A DNA stretch of 41,028 nucleotides from PALSA-607 sp036509315 (GCA_036509315.1 DATCFU010000184.1:1-41028), one strand, 5' to 3'. Counted from the stretch's first letter, positions 1-7,073 are shown. Numbers and translations: made by a program. Notes: generated from the sequence alone by a model not told the origin.

Positions 1-106
1 TCGCCGCCGTCAGCCGCCCCGATCCATCGACGATGCGCGCACCGAGCTCACCAACCGACAACACACGTAGCGAACGACCGACCGAACCAGAGTCAACGAG
101 TTCCAT
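1..106 (-). CDS. 5' end of an unidentified gene, cut by the left edge
   Basis: Reading leftward from ATG at 106-104 there is an open frame of 35 codons that runs off the window; it begins MELVDSGSVGRSLRVLSVGE. Too little is visible to name a family. The start is chosen because a well-formed -10 box (TAGCGT, 118-113) lies six bases before the ATG, the geometry of a leaderless actinobacterial transcript, and no better Shine-Dalgarno start is present. The promoter resembles the mycobacterial DNA-damage promoter motif, so a repair or stress function is plausible, but the protein itself does not show this. Confidence 0.6.
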   Translation of the reverse strand, partial: MELVDSGSVGRSLRVLSVGELGARIVDGSGRLTAA

Positions 107-112
107 GCCCGC

Positions 113-135
113 ACGCTACCCACCCCCACCGACAC
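113..135 (-). promoter_or_regulatory. RecA-NDp/PafBC-type DNA-damage promoter
   Basis: On the minus strand the sequence reads GTGTCGGTG (135-127), eight bases, then TAGCGT (118-113), six bases, then ATG. The published RecA-independent damage promoter of mycobacteria is tTGTCRGTG-N8-TANNNT. The match is exact except for the first T, including the 8-nt spacing. Such promoters are activated by the WYL-domain regulators PafBC. The match is seen; the regulation is inferred. Confidence 0.55.
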
Positions 136-156
136 TTTCGGCGGGTCGACTGCGCA

Positions 157-182
157 CTGCCACGTTCAGCTGAACGCGGCAG
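157..182. repeat. 26-nt near-perfect palindrome
   Basis: Twelve of thirteen base pairs match around a central AGCT; the core is CGTTCAGCTGAACG, flanked by CTGCC and GGCAG. It lies about 50 bases upstream of the start of the leftward gene at 106, so it could be an operator. Its half-sites are GTTC-N4-GAAC, the reverse order of the LexA box GAAC-N4-GTTC. The rest of 183-448 shows no gene I can support. Confidence 0.45.
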
Positions 183-448
183 AATTCGGCCCGGCGCCAA
201 TCAGAAGCAGGTGGTTGCGGTTGACCGTGCCGAAGATGTCAGGACTTGGCATGGTTCCCATTCCCTCTCGCCGTGTCGGTTGGTCGCGCTCCCGCGGGCG
301 CATCTCCCACCGTCGAGAGCTGCGGAAATGTAGATGCACCGAGCGGCAACGTCAGCCGTAGGCGTTTGGGCTATGCACACGTTGGTCGATGTCCACACAT
401 TCTCGGTCGCAGTCCAATCGCGTCCCGTGATGTGTGAGCGTCGCAGGT

Positions 449-901
449 ATGACGAACCGGCGCGGCAAGCGAGTCGAAAGTTTCCGATCTCGATGAAGCG
501 AGCACGGGTGAGCCGATTAACGCCGAGGAACTCTTCGATCACTGGCTTCCGACGTACGCTCCAAGACTCTCCGTTGACAAAGTGCGTGCAGTCTCGCGAA
601 GGCGTTGTGGGGCCATGCCTACGCGGACTGGACGTGGTGTCTTGCGAAGGAAGTAGCAGCGAGGTTTCCGGAGGCAACCGAGCAGGATCAGAGTCCAGGT
701 TGGGTGGCCGGGGTGCTCTGGGCGGCAGCGGTGGAAGGCGGGATGCAGGGCACCGACGAACTGTGGGACCACATCCTCGGCGACATCACCGAGATGACTG
801 GCGTGAGCCGGGAGACCGCCGAACAGCGCTGGCGGTTGCTCAAGGAGGTCGGGCTACACCAGCCTGCGAGTCCGCCCTCCTACTGGAACTCAGACACGTG
901 A
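449..901 (+). pseudogene. Probable frameshifted small gene, unknown function
   Basis: Three protein-like stretches follow one another in changing frames. ATG at 449 opens MTNRRGKRVES, which soon stops at 494-496. In the next frame 453-599 is open without a start codon and gives a segment containing EELFDHWLPTYAPRLSVDKV. From about 599 the first frame resumes with ALWGHAYADWTWCLAKEV and continues to TGA at 899-901. The last part (from TTG 605, up to 98 residues) is tryptophan-rich and helical-looking, ending PPSYWNSDT. The TTG start has no well-spaced ribosome site, which also suggests a lost 5' end. Read together, with one shift near 477-482 and one near 599, it would encode about 150 residues. 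A sequencing error or two unrelated short ORFs are alternatives. No family recognised. Confidence 0.35.
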
Positions 902-928
902 TCCGGCTCGATCCAGGCACGGCGACAG

Positions 929-972
929 GCGGTATACGCGGCGGTAGCATGAGCGGTATACTAGCGGGTATG
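929..972 (+). promoter_or_regulatory. Leaderless promoter and iterated operator of the toxin-antitoxin pair
   Basis: GCGGTATAC occurs at 929-937 and 953-961, with a degenerate copy GCGGTAGCA at 941-949 exactly midway and another, GCGGGTATG, at 964-972. The step is 12, 12, 11 nt, close to one helical turn. The -10 box TATACT (957-962) lies inside the third copy, seven bases before the antitoxin ATG at 970. Ribbon-helix-helix antitoxins typically bind tandem short repeats cooperatively, so autorepression here is a natural inference. Confidence 0.6.
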
Positions 973-1224
973 GCTACCACGACTATCAAGGTTCCGGTCG
1001 AGCTGAGAGATCGTCTTGCCTCGCTCGCTAGCCGGGACAACACAACCTTGGCCGGCGCCATCGCCAGGTCCTTGGACGCTGCGGAGACCGCGGCTTTCTG
1101 GGCGGATGTTGCGCGAACGATGGATGCACCTGGCGGATCAGCCGCCTCATCGGATGTCGAGCAACTGAGCGGCAGCCTCACCGACGGGCTCGATCCGGAA
1201 GAGACTTGGGACGACGTGTGGTGA
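970..1224 (+). CDS. Ribbon-helix-helix antitoxin (MazE/VapB-like)
   Basis: 84 residues. The N-terminus MATTTIKVPVELRDRLASLA is a typical ribbon-helix-helix DNA-binding start: a beta strand (TTIKVPVEL) followed by a helix, then a second helix over residues 25-45. The acidic C-terminus (about residues 65-84, ending DPEETWDDVW) is the usual toxin-neutralising tail. It should bind and inhibit the MazF-type product of the next gene and repress its own promoter. The stop codon overlaps the toxin start (GTGA, 1221-1224), the usual translational coupling of such pairs. ATG 970 is chosen because it sits seven bases after a strong -10 box; the frame is open far upstream, but that upstream part does not look like protein. 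Confidence 0.8.
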   Translation: MATTTIKVPVELRDRLASLASRDNTTLAGAIARSLDAAETAAFWADVARTMDAPGGSAASSDVEQLSGSLTDGLDPEETWDDVW

Positions 1225-1538
1225 ATCGCGGGGACATCTATCTCTGCGATTTCGGAACGCCGATCGGCCACGAGCCAGGATTTCGCAGGCCAGCCGTCGT
1301 GGTCTCGCGCAGCGAGCTCAGTCGACACGGTGTTCCTATCGTGCTCCCGATCACGCGGACCCGGAGGGGCTACGCCACCCACGTGGAACTAGACGATGTG
1401 CTGCCGGTCGTCAGTTACGCGCAATGCGAGTTGATAAGAGCCGTGTCGGTCGATCGCCTGCTTCGACCGGTCGCATCCCTGGATGCCGCGCATCTGGCGT
1501 TGATCGAGCTAATCCTGCGTCGCATCCTCGACCTCTGA
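1221..1538 (+). CDS. MazF/PemK-family endoribonuclease toxin
   Basis: 105 residues from GTG 1221. Family features in order: RGDIYLCDFG at residues 3-12 (first strand of the barrel), RRPAVVVSR at 22-30, PIVLPITRT at 39-47, and SYAQCELIRAVSVDRL at 65-80 in place of the usual DQIRTVD segment. MazF toxins cleave mRNA at short sequences and stop growth. The start was placed at the GTG overlapping the antitoxin stop by four bases; upstream GTG 1218 and TTG 1206 are in frame but would only add residues encoded inside the antitoxin gene. Length and order fit a complete, probably active module. The cleavage sequence cannot be predicted. Confidence 0.85.
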   Translation: MNRGDIYLCDFGTPIGHEPGFRRPAVVVSRSELSRHGVPIVLPITRTRRGYATHVELDDVLPVVSYAQCELIRAVSVDRLLRPVASLDAAHLALIELILRRILDL

Positions 1539-1549
1539 AGGCGGCACTC

Positions 1550-1819
1550 GTGACGGCGCCAGGAAGACACGCTCGGCAACCGCGGCCGGATCTCCCGTGG
1601 CGGCGCCGACCACGACCGCCTTTGAACCTGCGCGACGGCGGTACAGCACGTGTCGCTCTATTCGTCGTCGTCATCACCGGCGGGCTCGTGGGCGAAGGCT
1701 TCAACGCCATGATCGGAGATGACAAAGGTGGCGTGTGGCTAGGCATCGGAATGCTCGTAATTGGTCTAGCGCTTCTGGCACTTGAGATTGCATACGTGAA
1801 TCGGCCGCCATACCGCTAA
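1550..1819 (+). CDS. Small two-segment membrane protein, unknown function
   Basis: 89 residues from GTG 1550, preceded by AAGGCGG at a good distance. The first 30 residues are arginine- and proline-rich. Two hydrophobic segments follow: ARVALFVVVITGGLVGEG near 38-55 and VWLGIGMLVIGLALLALEIA near 64-83. The tail ends NRPPYR. It starts 11 bases after the toxin stop, so it may be cotranscribed with the toxin-antitoxin pair, but nothing in the protein connects it to that function. It converges with guaA, whose stop lies eight bases beyond. Confidence 0.55.
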   Translation: MTAPGRHARQPRPDLPWRRRPRPPLNLRDGGTARVALFVVVITGGLVGEGFNAMIGDDKGGVWLGIGMLVIGLALLALEIAYVNRPPYR

Positions 1820-1827
1820 CGGGGTGG

Positions 1828-3390
1828 CTACTCCCACTCGATGGTGCCAGGGGGCTTGCTGGTGATGTCGAGCACGACCCTGTTCACTTCGCGCACTTCG
1901 TTGGTGATGCGCGTCGAGATCCGCGCTAGTACATCGAATGGAACGCGCGACCAATCGGCTGTCATTGCATCCTCCGACGACACGGGCCGCAACACGATCG
2001 GGTGACCATACGTACGTCCGTCACCCTGCACGCCAACGGATCGGACGTCGGCCAGCAGCACGACCGGGCACTGCCAGATGTCGCGATCTAGCCCTGCCGC
2101 CGTGAGTTCCTCACGCGCGATCGCGTCGGCTTCGCGCAACACCGCCAGTCGCTCCGCAGTGACCTCGCCGATGATGCGCACCGCAAGACCAGGGCCTGGA
2201 AAAGGCTGCCGCCACACAAGTGATTCCGGCAACCCGAGTTCGGCGCCGACCGCACGCACCTCGTCCTTGAACAACGTCCGCAACGGCTCGACGAGAGCAA
2301 ATTGCAGATCGTCGGGCAGGCCACCGACGTTGTGATGCGACTTGATGTTCGCGGTGCCGCTCCCGCCGCCCGACTCCACGACGTCTGGATAGAGCGTGCC
2401 CTGCACCAGAAAGTCGACGGGCGCCGATGCACTGATCTCGCGGGCCGCAGCCTCGAACGCGCGAATGAACTCGCGACCAATAATCTTGCGTTTCGTTTCG
2501 GGATCACTGATCCCAGCAAGTGCGCTGAGAAACACCGAAGACGCCTCGACGACGTGCAGACGAACACCCGTCGACGCGACGAAATCGCGTTCAACCTGCT
2601 CAGCTTCGCCCTTGCGCAACAGGCCATGGTCTACGAAGACGCACGTGAGCTGATCCCCCACCGCACGTTGCACCAACGCTGCCGCAACGGCCGAGTCAAC
2701 CCCACCAGACAGCCCACAAATCACGCGGCCAGAACCGACCTGCGAACGGATGCCCGCAACCTGATCCGCGACGATGCCCGCCGTCGTCCAACTTGGTTCG
2801 ATGCCTGCGACCTCTCGCAGGAAACGGCGCAGCACCGTTTGCCCGTGCTCGGTGTGGCGGACCTCCGGGTGAAACTGGACGCCGGCCAGCCGCCGTGACA
2901 GGTCCTCGAAGGCCGCGACCGGCGCGCCGTCAGACGCGGCCGTCACCGTGAAGCCGGAAGGAGCCGACGTGACCGAGTCGCCGTGCGACATCCACACTGA
3001 CTGCTGGGTGGGAAGGTCGCGCAAAAGCAGCCCTTCAGAAGCCGGGAGGACGGTGACCTTCGTGCCGCCGAACTCGGCCAGCCCGGTGCGCTCGACGACA
3101 CCGCCCAGCGCCTGGGCCATCGCCTGAAAGCCGTAGCAGATGCCGAACACCGGGATGCCGGTGTCGAATAGCGACGCGTCGATCGACGGCGCGCCTTCGG
3201 CGTAAACGGACGACGGTCCGCCCGACAGGATCACGGCCGCGGGATTGCGGGCGACGATCTCGGAGACGGGCATCGTGTGCGGGACGATCTCGCTGTAGAC
3301 ATCGGCCTCGCGCACCCGGCGCGCGATGAGCTGCGCGTACTGGGCCCCGAAGTCGACAACCAGCACCGTGGGGCCTGTGGCCTCGCTCAC
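1828..3390 (-). CDS. guaA: GMP synthase (glutamine-hydrolysing)
   Basis: 520 residues, full family length. It converts XMP to GMP using ATP and glutamine, the last step of guanine nucleotide synthesis, in the cytoplasm. The class I glutamine amidotransferase domain comes first, with Cys85 in GICYG and His174/Glu176 in VQFHPE. The ATP pyrophosphatase domain has the P-loop SGGVDS at 228-233. The C-terminal dimerisation domain contains RQPFPGPGLAVRI and ends KPPGTIEWE, the canonical GuaA terminus. GTG 3390 is chosen over the much longer open frame because AGAGGTGG lies about nine bases upstream and VSEATGPTVLVVDFGAQ is the normal start. The guaB and guaB3 genes lie 10 kb to the right on the same strand, separated by accessory genes. 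Confidence 0.97.
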   Translation of the reverse strand: MSEATGPTVLVVDFGAQYAQLIARRVREADVYSEIVPHTMPVSEIVARNPAAVILSGGPSSVYAEGAPSIDASLFDTGIPVFGICYGFQAMAQALGGVVERTGLAEFGGTKVTVLPASEGLLLRDLPTQQSVWMSHGDSVTSAPSGFTVTAASDGAPVAAFEDLSRRLAGVQFHPEVRHTEHGQTVLRRFLREVAGIEPSWTTAGIVADQVAGIRSQVGSGRVICGLSGGVDSAVAAALVQRAVGDQLTCVFVDHGLLRKGEAEQVERDFVASTGVRLHVVEASSVFLSALAGISDPETKRKIIGREFIRAFEAAAREISASAPVDFLVQGTLYPDVVESGGGSGTANIKSHHNVGGLPDDLQFALVEPLRTLFKDEVRAVGAELGLPESLVWRQPFPGPGLAVRIIGEVTAERLAVLREADAIAREELTAAGLDRDIWQCPVVLLADVRSVGVQGDGRTYGHPIVLRPVSSEDAMTADWSRVPFDVLARISTRITNEVREVNRVVLDITSKPPGTIEWE

Positions 3391-3444
3391 GGCAAACCAC
3401 CTCTGGCCTCGGGGATCGTCCGTTGATTCTAGAGGGTGCGATTT

Positions 3445-3477
3445 CGTAGCGTTCTCGGAACGATCGCCGCTTACCGT
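3445..3477 (+). promoter_or_regulatory. Shared 22-nt element and -10 box upstream of membrane protein gene (copy 1)
   Basis: The 22 bases at 3445-3466 match those at 27552-27573 at 18 positions. Both precede paralogous genes. The core here is a perfect dyad, CGTTC-TCG-GAACG. Five bases downstream is TACCGT (3472-3477), fitting TANNNT; in copy 2 the corresponding -10 is six bases downstream. GGAAC also resembles an ECF sigma -35 box. Operator or sigma-specific promoter are both possible. Confidence 0.5.
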
Positions 3478-3532
3478 CGTCCTCGACCACAGCGGCTGAG
3501 GACGACAGCGGTTCCGGCAGGGAGGCACCCCC

Positions 3533-4714
3533 GTGAGGGCGGACGTCGGCAGCGGGCATCCGCTGGCCACGAAGACGGTGGCGCTGGCAATGACCGCCGT
3601 CACGTTCGCGCTGCTCATCGGCGCCGTGCCGCTGGAGAAGCTGGCCCATCAGGCTGTCAGCCCCGGCAACCTGCTGATGCTCCCGTTCGCGCTCGTGGGC
3701 GCTGTCGTAGCGATCCGCCAACCGCACAATCCGATCGGCTGGATCATGCTCGCTCTCGCGATGCTGTTCCTCATTGCCGCCGACTCCGGCACGTATGCCG
3801 TACTTGCCTTCAGCGTCGACCACCGGGAGTTGCCACTTGCACGGCTTGCCGTCGCTTGCACCCAGCTGTGGGTCGGACTGCTCGTGCTCTTACCGCTGCC
3901 CATCCTGCTCTACCCCGATGGGGGGTTGCCGTCGAGACGCTGGCGCTGGCCGTTCTTCGTGTACGTCGCCTCGTGCCTCGTGCTGGTGATCGGAATCGGA
4001 ACCAAAGATGTTGCCGCGTTCACCGACAAGAACATCCAGGTCGACTCCTCGGGCGAGCTCGTGAGTCTCAACGCAAAGCCGACGGGCGCCGCGGCGGCTA
4101 TTCAAGGACTGCTGTTTCTCCTTTACGCCGGGCTCGCGTTGTCGTTCGTCTTCGCACAGTTGCTGGCCTTTCGAAGGTCGTCGGGTGATCGGCGTGAACA
4201 ACTGAAGTGGCTGATGGGCGGCAGCGCGATCGGCATCATCGGCCTCGCGATCGCGCTGTCCCCGATCAACAAGACTGTCGGCAATGCCGTGTCCTTCGGC
4301 ATTCTCGCCGTGCCGCTGACCATGGGTGTGGGCATCTTGAAATACCGGCTCTACGACATCGACCGGTTGATCAGTCGCACCTTGTCGTACGCCGTCGTCA
4401 CCGGTGTGCTCGTCGGCGTCTACATCGGCCTTGTCACACTGGCGACGAGGGCGCTGCCGCTCTCGTCGCCGATTGGCGTCGCCGCCTCAACTCTTACTGT
4501 GGCTGCACTCTTCAACCCAGTGAGAAGACGCGCGCAACGGGTGATCAACCACCGCTTCAACCGCGCGCACTACGACGCCGACGCCACGATCGCGGCGTTC
4601 ACGGCAGGATTGCGGGACGAGGTCGATCTCGACCAGGTTCAGCGCGATCTCGTCGACGTCGTCAACCGCAGTGTGCAACCCACTCACGTAGCAGTCTGGA
4701 TCAACGCCGGCTGA
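3533..4714 (+). CDS. Multi-pass membrane protein resembling a kinase-less sensor (copy 1)
   Basis: 393 residues. About ten hydrophobic segments can be seen, near residues 13-32, 42-60, 66-95, 105-125, 138-156, 180-205, 222-242, 248-270, 280-305 and 313-330. The second half contains GILKYRLYDIDRLISRTLSY and a cytoplasmic tail RRRAQRVINHRFNRAHYDAD followed by a short helical region ending HVAVWINAG. This YLYDIDRLISRTL...RFNRARYDAD arrangement is common in actinobacterial membrane sensors that continue into histidine kinase domains; here the protein ends before any kinase. Function unknown. A paralogue of the same layout lies at 27593-28813. GTG 3533 has GGGAGG upstream. Its last 14 bases overlap the convergent transporter gene. 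Confidence 0.75.
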   Translation: MRADVGSGHPLATKTVALAMTAVTFALLIGAVPLEKLAHQAVSPGNLLMLPFALVGAVVAIRQPHNPIGWIMLALAMLFLIAADSGTYAVLAFSVDHRELPLARLAVACTQLWVGLLVLLPLPILLYPDGGLPSRRWRWPFFVYVASCLVLVIGIGTKDVAAFTDKNIQVDSSGELVSLNAKPTGAAAAIQGLLFLLYAGLALSFVFAQLLAFRRSSGDRREQLKWLMGGSAIGIIGLAIALSPINKTVGNAVSFGILAVPLTMGVGILKYRLYDIDRLISRTLSYAVVTGVLVGVYIGLVTLATRALPLSSPIGVAASTLTVAALFNPVRRRAQRVINHRFNRAHYDADATIAAFTAGLRDEVDLDQVQRDLVDVVNRSVQPTHVAVWINAG

Positions 4715-5891
4715 ACAATTCCAGCGCCGCGTTACAGCCAATCAGTACGACAGCAATGACGACGAGACACGGCCCGAGCGTGCGCAGGCCTTCGTGTTGC
4801 AAGATGATGCCGGTTAACGCCGAGATCCCTGCGGCGCCGACGTTCGCGCCGGCGATCTGCCAGCCAATCGCGTGCTGCGCGCGAGCAGGGCCGATTCGAA
4901 CAGGCGTCAACGTCACAAGCGCAGGAAAGACGGGCGCAAGTACCGCACCGAGCAAAGCGAATCCAACAATGACGGCCGCCGTCGAAGGTGCCCACCAGAT
5001 CAGCGCCGAAGCGACGAGGCCGCCGACGCATCCGACCCGAACGAGCAGCACCGGGTTCGGTGTCCGGCGTGGAATCGCGATGCCGAACCGGGCGGCCGTA
5101 AGCGAGCCCCAGTAGGCGAATACTGCAGGTCCTGCCGAGCCTGCGGACAAACCCAGTGGGCCGCGAAAGAAACTCGCTGCCCACTGCCCTGCGGTGACTT
5201 CGAGGCCGGTGTAGAAGAAGAAGGCTCCGACACCAAGACCAACGAGCAGGCCGATGTGCTTCGCCGGCGCGTCGTCAGGCGCCGCCACAACGGCAACGAC
5301 CTCACCGTCGGCCACCTCCGGCGTCCAATGTGAACTCGTTCTCCACCAGCCGTACGCGAGCAGCAACTCCAACGCGATCAACAAGAAGTACGCGGGTCGC
5401 CACGACGTGATGAGGATCGCGGCCGTCACGACAAGTGGGCCGATCGCCGAGCCCACGCCATACGCGCCATGCAACATGTTCAGCAACCGCAGCCGACCCG
5501 ACAGCGCGATGACCGTGTTGAGTCCGGTGTCGAGGAGGCCGGCCGCCATGCCGATCAGCAGCGCACCGATCAGCACCATCGCCCACACCGTTGAGATCGC
5601 GATCAAGAAGGCTCCGGTGGCCGCGATGAGACCAGCGACCACGAGCAACCGACCGACACCGAAACGACGCAGGGTACGGCCCGTCGACAACGACGTGACG
5701 AGGTTGCCGATCGTCCCGAAGACAAGGATCAGGCCGAGGCTGCCGAGCGGTTGATGGAAGGTGTGCCGCATCGTCGGCCACGCGGTCCCCCACATGCCGT
5801 CGGGTAAGCCGAGGACAACGAAACCGCCGAGCCCTAAAGCCGCAAGGGTGCGCGAGTTCGCGCCGCCTGATCCAGTGGCTACCGCCGTCAT
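4701..5891 (-). CDS. Major facilitator superfamily transporter
   Basis: 396 residues, about twelve membrane segments, with a central loop near residues 185-205. The N-terminal half has GLPDGMWGTAWPTMRHTF and the cytoplasmic loop TGRTLRRFGVGRLL, typical of the MFS loop between segments 2 and 3. The segment GLLDTGLNTVIAL resembles the sugar-permease-like (FucP/YbjJ-type) branch. The substrate cannot be told; export of a small molecule is possible. The ATG at 5891 overlaps the stop of the LysR gene (ATGA, 5888-5891), so the regulator and transporter are translationally coupled and the regulator probably controls its own operon. The ATG was preferred to upstream starts that would lie inside the LysR gene. 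Confidence 0.85.
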   Translation of the reverse strand: MTAVATGSGGANSRTLAALGLGGFVVLGLPDGMWGTAWPTMRHTFHQPLGSLGLILVFGTIGNLVTSLSTGRTLRRFGVGRLLVVAGLIAATGAFLIAISTVWAMVLIGALLIGMAAGLLDTGLNTVIALSGRLRLLNMLHGAYGVGSAIGPLVVTAAILITSWRPAYFLLIALELLLAYGWWRTSSHWTPEVADGEVVAVVAAPDDAPAKHIGLLVGLGVGAFFFYTGLEVTAGQWAASFFRGPLGLSAGSAGPAVFAYWGSLTAARFGIAIPRRTPNPVLLVRVGCVGGLVASALIWWAPSTAAVIVGFALLGAVLAPVFPALVTLTPVRIGPARAQHAIGWQIAGANVGAAGISALTGIILQHEGLRTLGPCLVVIAVVLIGCNAALELFSRR

Positions 5892-6853
5892 ACGGTGGAC
5901 GACGGGCTGTTGGCGGCGGGTGAGCTGCTGACCAAAGCAGCAACGTCGCACAACGCCTCGAGCGTCGCCGCGAGCACCGGATCGTCTTGAGCGCCGGCGC
6001 GCACAGCGGCGAAGATGTTGCGGGCCGCCTTCGGTCCGCGCAACGGGCGCACGACGACACCAGGGGTGTGCAGCGGCTGTGCCAGCCGGGGCAGTAGCCC
6101 GACGCCGGCGCCGACCGAGATCAGGGCCGCAACAGCCACCCACTCCGTGCTGTAGTTGCGGACGTCGGGCGAGAAGCCGGCCGCCGCGCAAGTTGCGAGC
6201 GTCACCTCAGAACACGAAGTGCCAGGGCTCGCCGTCACGAAGACGTCGCTCGCAAGGTCGACGAGATCAATCGACGTCTGGTTCGCGAGTGGATGGTCGG
6301 CGGGCAGCATCGCGTCGAGCACATCCGACATCAACTCGACCCGGTGGTACCGGGGATCGTTGCGAGGCGGCGCCTTGCGGAAGTCGACTGCGACGACGAC
6401 ATCAAGCTCACCGCGATCAAGCCGGGTGAAGACGTCTGGCGGTTCCATCTCGACCACCGTCATGGTGATGCCAGGCCTGGTGGTTCGCAGTCGTCGCATC
6501 GCCGGCGCAATCAACCCGGCGATGCCGGTGGCGAATCCTGCAACCGAGACCTGCCCGGTGCGGCCATCAGCGAACGCGGCGAGGTCGGCTCTGGCGCGCT
6601 CGAACTGGGCCTGGACCACGGTGGCGTGGCTCAAGATCACCTGCGCCTGCCCGGTCAGCCGGACCCCTCGACCGGTCTTCTCCAGCAGCGGGACGCCGAG
6701 ATCCCGCGACAGCGCGGCGATCTGCTGGGATACGGCGGACGGCGTCAGGTGCAGGCCACTCGCAGCGCTAGTGACCGTTCCCCGCAGACCGACCTCCCGC
6801 AGCACCCGCAGGCGGCGCGGATCGATCGTGAAGTCTTTGCTGAACATAGTCAT
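5888..6853 (-). CDS. LysR-family transcriptional regulator
   Basis: 321 residues. The N-terminal winged helix-turn-helix covers about residues 10-70: DPRRLRVLREVGLRGTVTSAA, then HLTPSAVSQQIAALSRDLGVPLLEKTGRGVRLT. A linker helix and a periplasmic-binding-like effector domain follow (about 95-305), including GELDVVVAVDF and GAGVGLLPRLA. The effector is unknown. It is the first gene of a two-gene operon with the MFS transporter at 4701-5891, with a four-base overlap. The start ATG 6853 lies six bases after the -10 of a strong promoter, so the mRNA is probably leaderless; ATG 6847 is an alternative two codons later. Confidence 0.9.
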   Translation of the reverse strand: MTMFSKDFTIDPRRLRVLREVGLRGTVTSAASGLHLTPSAVSQQIAALSRDLGVPLLEKTGRGVRLTGQAQVILSHATVVQAQFERARADLAAFADGRTGQVSVAGFATGIAGLIAPAMRRLRTTRPGITMTVVEMEPPDVFTRLDRGELDVVVAVDFRKAPPRNDPRYHRVELMSDVLDAMLPADHPLANQTSIDLVDLASDVFVTASPGTSCSEVTLATCAAAGFSPDVRNYSTEWVAVAALISVGAGVGLLPRLAQPLHTPGVVVRPLRGPKAARNIFAAVRAGAQDDPVLAATLEALCDVAALVSSSPAANSPSSTV

Positions 6854-6859
6854 GTGCGA

Positions 6860-6889
6860 ATACTAGATGGACCTGCACGGTTTTGTCAG
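6860..6889 (-). promoter_or_regulatory. Leaderless promoter of the LysR gene
   Basis: On the minus strand CTGACA (6889-6884), 18 bases, TAGTAT (6865-6860), six bases, then the ATG at 6853. This is a near-consensus housekeeping-sigma promoter. The divergent small gene begins inside it, so its own control region must overlap. Confidence 0.65.
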
Positions 6890-6902
6890 GGAAGATGGAT
6901 AC

Positions 6903-7073
6903 ATGTTCACCCCTTACTGCGACAACCACGCGTCCACCGTCCTGCTTGGCTATGAATCCGTAGAGGGCATCGAGTCCACCCCCTTCGGCGTGAAAGTCCT
7001 CCTGCGCTGCTACTGCGGCGAGTTGCTCGTCCAGGACTCCGTCAACCGCAACGCCGACCTCGCCTCCGCTTAG
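6903..7073 (+). CDS. Small CxxH/CxC protein, possible zinc ribbon
   Basis: 56 residues beginning MFTPYCDNHASTVLL. Cys6 and His9 (CDNH) pair with a second knuckle RCYCGELL near residues 38-45, giving a C-x2-H...C-x-C pattern consistent with one bound zinc. No catalytic features; the family is a small actinobacterial hypothetical. ATG 6903 is preferred to ATG 6867 because GGAAGA lies seven bases upstream and the earlier start would place the coding region inside the LysR promoter. It is divergent from the LysR gene and co-directional with the ABC exporter genes 58 bases downstream. Confidence 0.6.
   Translation: MFTPYCDNHASTVLLGYESVEGIESTPFGVKVLLRCYCGELLVQDSVNRNADLASA

Noticed and set aside
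157..182. LexA (SOS) box
   Set aside because: The half-sites are in the reverse order (GTTC-N4-GAAC) compared with GAAC-N4-GTTC.
334..1224. One long gene from 334 to the antitoxin stop
   Set aside because: Only the last 255 nt look like protein; the rest is arginine- and serine-rich out-of-frame translation crossing the operator repeats.
840..1382. Leftward gene opposite the toxin-antitoxin pair
   Set aside because: Antisense of two recognised coding regions with no family features.
3035..3823. Leftward gene overlapping the guaA start
   Set aside because: It is an out-of-frame reading of guaA and of the antisense of the membrane protein gene.
5302..6060. Second leftward gene in the MFS/LysR region
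   Set aside because: Arg/His/Pro-rich translation in another frame of two well-supported genes.
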